This document shows, one piece after another, positions 5,620 to 8,746 of a stretch of 8,746 bases of DNA. The notes beneath the pieces are model-generated. The model searched no databases, was not told the origin of the DNA, and was given only the letters and a program-made list of their open reading frames with translations. The first letter of the stretch is position 1. Every line of letters begins with the position of its first letter. The stretch is taken from positions 1-8,746 of the forward strand of contig CAJUPG010000078.1 in the NCBI GenBank assembly GCA_910588455.1, in the 5' to 3' direction. Origin of the DNA: an uncultured Oscillospiraceae bacterium. GTDB taxonomy: Bacteria > Bacillota > Clostridia > Oscillospirales > Oscillospiraceae. A program made the position numbers and the translations under genes.

Positions 5620-7280
5620 ATCAAACGGTACGCGTTCCCCGCCGGGTAGACCCCATGCTGCGGCTGGGAGGGAGCACCCGGGGCATGATGGCGGACGTTT
5701 TGGTGGCCCTTACCCCAAACCTTTTGATGTCCGTGTTCCTGTTTGGCTTCCGGGTGCTGGTTCTGACGGCAGTCTCTGTGGCGGCCTGTGTGGGGGCGGA
5801 GTTCCTCTGCCGCCGGTTTATGGGCAAGGAACAGACCGTCGGGGACCTGTCCGCCTGCGTTACCGGCGTACTGCTGGCCATGTGCCTGCCCAGTACCGCC
5901 CCCTGCTGGGCTCCGGTGATTGGCGGCGTGTTCGCCATTGTGGTCGTCAAGCAGTTTTACGGCGGGCTGGGCCGCAACTTCATGAACCCCGCCCTCACCG
6001 GGCGGATGCTGCTGTGCGCCTTTCCCATGATGATGACCAACTGGGCCCCGGCGCTCCAGGGCCTGTCCATCCAGGAGACGGCGGACGCGGTGAGCACCGC
6101 CACCCCCCTGTCCTACCTTCAGCTGGGGCTGCTGCCCCCCCTGGACCACGGACAGATGCTGCTGGGCCAGCATGGGGGCAGCTTTGGCGAGGTGTCCGTC
6201 TTTATGATCCTCCTGGGGGGCGGCTATCTGATGATGCGCCGGGTGATCTCCCCCCGCATTCCGCTGAGCTTTGTGGGGACCGTGGCCCTTTTGACCTTCC
6301 TGTTCCCGGCGGCGGAGGTCTCCCGGGTGGATTGGATGACCGCCCAGCTGTGCAGCGGCGGTCTGATGCTGGGGGCCTTCTTTATGGCTGCCGACTGCGC
6401 CACCTCCCCGGTCACACCCCGGGGCCAGTCCATGTTTGGCGCAGGCTGCGGTATTTTGACGGTGCTGCTGCGGTACTTCGGCTCCTACCCCGACGGGGTG
6501 GGCTGGGCCATTCTGACCATGAACTGCATGGTGTGGCTGCTGGACAAGGGGGGACTCCCCCGGCGGTTCGGTACCCGGCGGATGGACGGCCTGCGCCTGA
6601 GCCTGGAGCGGACCCTGGGCAGCCTTTCTGAAATCAAACTGGTCCGGCCCAGCCGCCGGCGGGAGGAGGGGGAGCTGCCCGGAGAGTCCATTGTGGGCCA
6701 GCTGGGTCCCTGGGTCAAATCCGCCCTGGCTCTGGGCGGGACGGTTCTGGTGATGGGAATGCTGAGCTTTGCCGTCCACCGGTTCACTGACCTGCCCATC
6801 GCCCAGCAGGCGGACCGGGAGCAGCAGGCCCTGCTGGCCCAGGTGATGCCCCAGGCTACCCTGGGTGCGGAAACGCCCTACCGGGACCCCCGGGCGGTGA
6901 GCATCGGGGCCGGCTATCGGGAAACGGAGCTGATGGGCTACTATGTGGAGGTTCAGACCAGCGGCTTTGGCGGCATGATTACCATGGTGGTAGGGGTGGA
7001 CCTGAACGGTGAGGTCACCGGCGTGGCGGTGCTGGACCACAAGGAGACCGCCAGCACCGGGGCCCGGGCCCTGGAGGGGGCCTTCCTGGACCAGTTCACC
7101 GGCCGCTCGGGCACCCTGCGCATCACCGGAAACGGCAACACCATTCAGGCAGTGTCCGGGGCGACCATGACCTCCCGGGCCATCACTGCCGGCGTCAACC
7201 GGGCGCTGGCCGTGGTGGCGGACCTGGAGATGAGCGACCCGGAAAAGGACGACCTGAACTACACGGACGGAGAGGCGTAA
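5616..7280 (+). CDS. rnfDG: RnfD-RnfG fusion, flavoprotein subunits of Rnf-type complex
   Basis: One 554-residue frame holds two subunits that are normally separate. Residues 1-320 are RnfD: several membrane helices, the family motif GGLGRNFMNPALTGR (116-130), the covalent-FMN motif DAVSTATPL with Thr163 as expected attachment site, and the usual end NCMVWLLDKGGLPRRFG (303-319). Residues 321-360 form a basic linker (RRR at 347-349), probably cytoplasmic. Residues 361-554 are RnfG: one membrane anchor (about 367-387), an extracytoplasmic FMN-binding domain with LDHKETASTGARA (473-485), and SGATMTS (514-520) with Thr517 as FMN site. The topology is consistent, since both the RnfD C-terminus and the RnfG N-terminus belong in the cytoplasm. 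In the Rnf complex these subunits carry electrons through the membrane while ions are pumped. The start ATG overlaps the rnfC stop. A GTG at 6693 could start a separate RnfG. An ApbE flavin transferase is needed and is not in this window. Confidence 0.92.
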   Translation: MNQTVRVPRRVDPMLRLGGSTRGMMADVLVALTPNLLMSVFLFGFRVLVLTAVSVAACVGAEFLCRRFMGKEQTVGDLSACVTGVLLAMCLPSTAPCWAPVIGGVFAIVVVKQFYGGLGRNFMNPALTGRMLLCAFPMMMTNWAPALQGLSIQETADAVSTATPLSYLQLGLLPPLDHGQMLLGQHGGSFGEVSVFMILLGGGYLMMRRVISPRIPLSFVGTVALLTFLFPAAEVSRVDWMTAQLCSGGLMLGAFFMAADCATSPVTPRGQSMFGAGCGILTVLLRYFGSYPDGVGWAILTMNCMVWLLDKGGLPRRFGTRRMDGLRLSLERTLGSLSEIKLVRPSRRREEGELPGESIVGQLGPWVKSALALGGTVLVMGMLSFAVHRFTDLPIAQQADREQQALLAQVMPQATLGAETPYRDPRAVSIGAGYRETELMGYYVEVQTSGFGGMITMVVGVDLNGEVTGVAVLDHKETASTGARALEGAFLDQFTGRSGTLRITGNGNTIQAVSGATMTSRAITAGVNRALAVVADLEMSDPEKDDLNYTDGEA

Positions 7281-7286
7281 GGGGGA
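7281..7286 (+). promoter_or_regulatory. Ribosome binding site for the GTG start at 7293
   Basis: GGGGGA directly follows the rnfDG stop and lies 6 bases before GTG at 7293. It is G-rich rather than a clean AGGAGG, so the start is moderately supported; RnfA homology beginning at once after it agrees. Confidence 0.55.
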
Positions 7287-7292
7287 ATTGTT

Positions 7293-7880
7293 GTGACGTC
7301 TGTACATCTGGCGGGAGTGGCCGTGGTGGCCCTGCTCTCGGAAAATTTCATCCTGGTCAACTGTCTGGGCATTGGGACCCACACCCGGGCCTTTGAGGAC
7401 GCGGCCCAGGCCCGGCGCACCGGACTGGCCCTTACCATGGGGATGGTGCTGACCACCCTGCTGTGCTGGCTGGCGGACAACCTGGTGCTGATCCCCCTGG
7501 GCTGGACCTGGCTGCGCACGCTGCTGTTTACCCTGCTGTCCCTGCTGAGCCTGTGCCTGATTCAGCACGGGCTGCGGCTGTTTATCCCGGAGCTGTACCG
7601 GCGGTTGAAGGATATTCTTCCCGGAATCGCCGCCAACTGCGCAGTATTGGGGGCGGCCTTTCTGGTGTCCCAGCGGAGCTACACGCTGGGGGCGGCTTTG
7701 CTGTACGCCCTGTTCGGGGGCGTGGGAGCCACGGTGGTGCTGATGAGCTATGCGGGCCTGCGGGAGGACGTGGGCTTTGACAGCTGTCCCAGGGCCTTTC
7801 GGGGAGCCCCAATCTCCCTGATTACAGCGGGGCTGATGGCCCTGGCCCTGGTGGGCTTTTACGGGCTGCAAATCGCGTAG
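7293..7880 (+). CDS. rnfA: RnfA-like integral membrane subunit with altered cluster cysteine
   Basis: The product has 195 residues, close to the usual 190-195 of RnfA, with about six membrane helices. SENFILVNCLGIG (16-28), the helix ending IPLGWTWLRTL, ANCAVLG (114-120) and FRGAPISLITAGLMALALVGF (169-189) align with RnfA and not with the longer RnfE. In characterised complexes RnfA and RnfE each donate two cysteines, one in LGxC and one in the NCAVLG helix, to a 2Fe-2S cluster in the membrane. Here the second is kept (Cys116), but the first is Gly28; Cys24, one helical turn before, is the nearest substitute. RnfE and RnfB are not encoded here. The gene follows rnfDG by 12 bases and ends just before a terminator, so it is the last gene of the operon. 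It may be a divergent RnfA or a single subunit that stands in for the A/E pair as a homodimer. Confidence 0.85.
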   Translation: MTSVHLAGVAVVALLSENFILVNCLGIGTHTRAFEDAAQARRTGLALTMGMVLTTLLCWLADNLVLIPLGWTWLRTLLFTLLSLLSLCLIQHGLRLFIPELYRRLKDILPGIAANCAVLGAAFLVSQRSYTLGAALLYALFGGVGATVVLMSYAGLREDVGFDSCPRAFRGAPISLITAGLMALALVGFYGLQIA

Positions 7881-7895
7881 CGCTTAAAAAGACCG

Positions 7896-7953
7896 ATAAC
7901 GGCAAAAACCCGCAAGATTTCAATTTTGCGGGTTTTTGCCGTTATGATTTTTT
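7896..7953. terminator. Bidirectional intrinsic terminator between rnfA-like and AraC-type genes
   Basis: The arms 7896-7915 and 7926-7945 are perfectly complementary over 20 bp, with a 10-base loop. On the plus strand the stem is followed by GA and six T (7948-7953). On the minus strand five T (7890-7886) follow after five further bases, so it can also stop transcription of the AraC-type gene, somewhat less well. The stop codon of the AraC-type gene (7944-7942) lies inside the right arm. Confidence 0.9.
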
Positions 7954-8746
7954 CCGGTTCTGCTTCCGGTACTCCAAGGGACTGAGGCCCTCCACCCGGC
8001 GGAAGCACTGGGAGAAGTAGCTCAGGGAAGAAAACCCTAAAATCTGGGCGATGAGGGACAGGGTGTGGTCGGTCTCCCGCAGGAGGAACCGGCTTTCCTC
8101 AATGCGGCGGGAAATCAAATAGTTGATGGGGGAGGTGCCGAATTCCCGGCGGAAGGTGTGGGCCAGGTAATATTTGTTCAGGTGGGCCAGCTGCGCCAGC
8201 TGGTCCAGGGTTAGATTTTCCTTAAAATGGTTGTCGATGTACCGCCGGACCAAATCGCACTCCCGGCTGGACCGGGGGCCCGCCGACTCGTCGCTGAAGG
8301 ACAGGTCCCGCCGCCGGGACAGGCGCAGCAAAATCACCTCCAGCAGATGGTGGCACACCGTTTCATGGCCGGGCTCCCCCTCCTGGACCTCCAGAAGCAT
8401 CAGGTTGAGACAGTTGAGGATCTCCTTCCAGCCGGTGTGGAGGTGGAGCATGGCATAGCCGTCCGCGCCGGTCATGGCCTCCAGCCCGTCCACCCCCAGT
8501 ACGATATACTTCAGGGGCGTTTTCATCTGGCTCAGCTCTGTGTGGGGGACGTTGGTGTTGACGATCAGCAGGTCCTGCACCGAGATGGGGAACTGCTCGT
8601 TTTGGGTGCGGAACTGGCCGTGGCCGTCGAGGATGAAGAACAGCTCAGCGCAGCCGTGGGTGTGGAGGCTGGAACTCCAGGCGCTGGAATACTGGTCCTG
8701 GGAGATGTAGAGCAGCCGGGGGGCCCCCCGGCCGGACGGAGCTTGC
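7942..8746 (-). CDS. AraC-family transcriptional regulator with N-terminal cupin (5' end outside window)
   Basis: The frame is open to the right edge of the window, giving 267 full codons, and its true start lies beyond 8746. A GTG at 8580 is not the start, because the 55 upstream residues are clearly part of the protein: they include YISQDQYSS and HTHGCAELFFILDGHGQF (visible residues 28-45), the metal- or sugar-binding cupin motif of AraC-type ligand domains. The last 100 residues are the double helix-turn-helix: DLVRRYIDNHFKENLTLDQLAQLAHLNKYYLAHTFRREFGTSPI is the first half in outline, and SLIAQILGFSSLSYFSQCFRRVEGLSPLEYR the second. Such proteins bind a small molecule through the cupin and activate or repress nearby genes, often for sugar use. 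The neighbour it would control, if adjacent, lies to the right and is not visible. Nothing ties it to the rnf operon, from which it is separated by a terminator. Confidence 0.92.
   Translation of the reverse strand, partial: QAPSGRGAPRLLYISQDQYSSAWSSSLHTHGCAELFFILDGHGQFRTQNEQFPISVQDLLIVNTNVPHTELSQMKTPLKYIVLGVDGLEAMTGADGYAMLHLHTGWKEILNCLNLMLLEVQEGEPGHETVCHHLLEVILLRLSRRRDLSFSDESAGPRSSRECDLVRRYIDNHFKENLTLDQLAQLAHLNKYYLAHTFRREFGTSPINYLISRRIEESRFLLRETDHTLSLIAQILGFSSLSYFSQCFRRVEGLSPLEYRKQNRKKS

Noticed and set aside
5454..7871. Very long minus-strand frame of 805 codons opposite the rnf operon
   Set aside because: The translation is rich in Gln, His, Pro and Gly, the usual result of reading GC-rich genes in the antisense frame; the plus strand has clear family motifs throughout.
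7942..8580. AraC-type gene starting at GTG 8580
   Set aside because: The frame upstream encodes a clear cupin with an HTHGCAEL motif, so the gene must start beyond the window end.
1..8746. CRISPR array, tRNA, rRNA, insertion sequence or prophage parts
   Set aside because: No spaced direct repeats, tRNA-like folds, transposase motifs or terminal inverted repeats were seen on either strand.

Overview
The window looks like a chromosomal segment from a high-GC anaerobic member of the Firmicutes, most likely a gut Oscillospiraceae-type clostridium (Flavonifractor, Intestinimonas or Oscillibacter relatives). This is an inference from the GC-rich codon use, strong AGGAGG ribosome binding sites, sigma-A-like promoters and the gene content (Rnf-type redox complex, oxygen-sensitive radical SAM enzymes). 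I could not run any search, so the genus is a guess.

Layout. (1) 119-1939, plus strand: two small four-helix membrane proteins that share an ETDER motif in the loop between helix 2 and helix 3, followed with a 4-base ATGA overlap by an RluA-family pseudouridine synthase. (2) 1899-4045, minus strand: two translationally coupled radical SAM enzymes, first a cysteine-rich, SPASM-like protein and then a HemN/HemW-like protein. The last 41 bases of this operon overlap the end of the pseudouridine synthase gene tail to tail. (3) 4046-4293: a divergent control region with a good sigma-A promoter for each direction and two copies of a 13-bp palindrome (TTCTGC-N-GCAGAA type) whose centres are 51 bp apart. 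(4) 4294-7880, plus strand: a compact Rnf-like operon, rnfC, a single ORF fusing rnfD and rnfG, and an rnfA-like gene. (5) 7896-7953: a 20-bp perfect stem terminator serving both strands. (6) 7942-8746, minus strand: an AraC-family regulator with an N-terminal cupin, cut by the window end.

The part most worth attention is the Rnf-like operon. A usual clostridial Rnf cluster is rnfC-D-G-E-A-B. Here D and G are one polypeptide, E and B are absent, the RnfA-like protein lacks the conserved cysteine of the LGIC motif (Gly28, with a Cys four residues upstream), and the FMN-binding signature of RnfC is altered. Both covalent-FMN threonine motifs (STATP in the D part, SGATMTS in the G part) and both 4Fe-4S motifs of RnfC are kept. 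So this looks like a selected, functional but reduced variant rather than debris. It shares its regulatory region with two radical SAM enzymes, which need low-potential electrons, so a functional link is possible but unproven.
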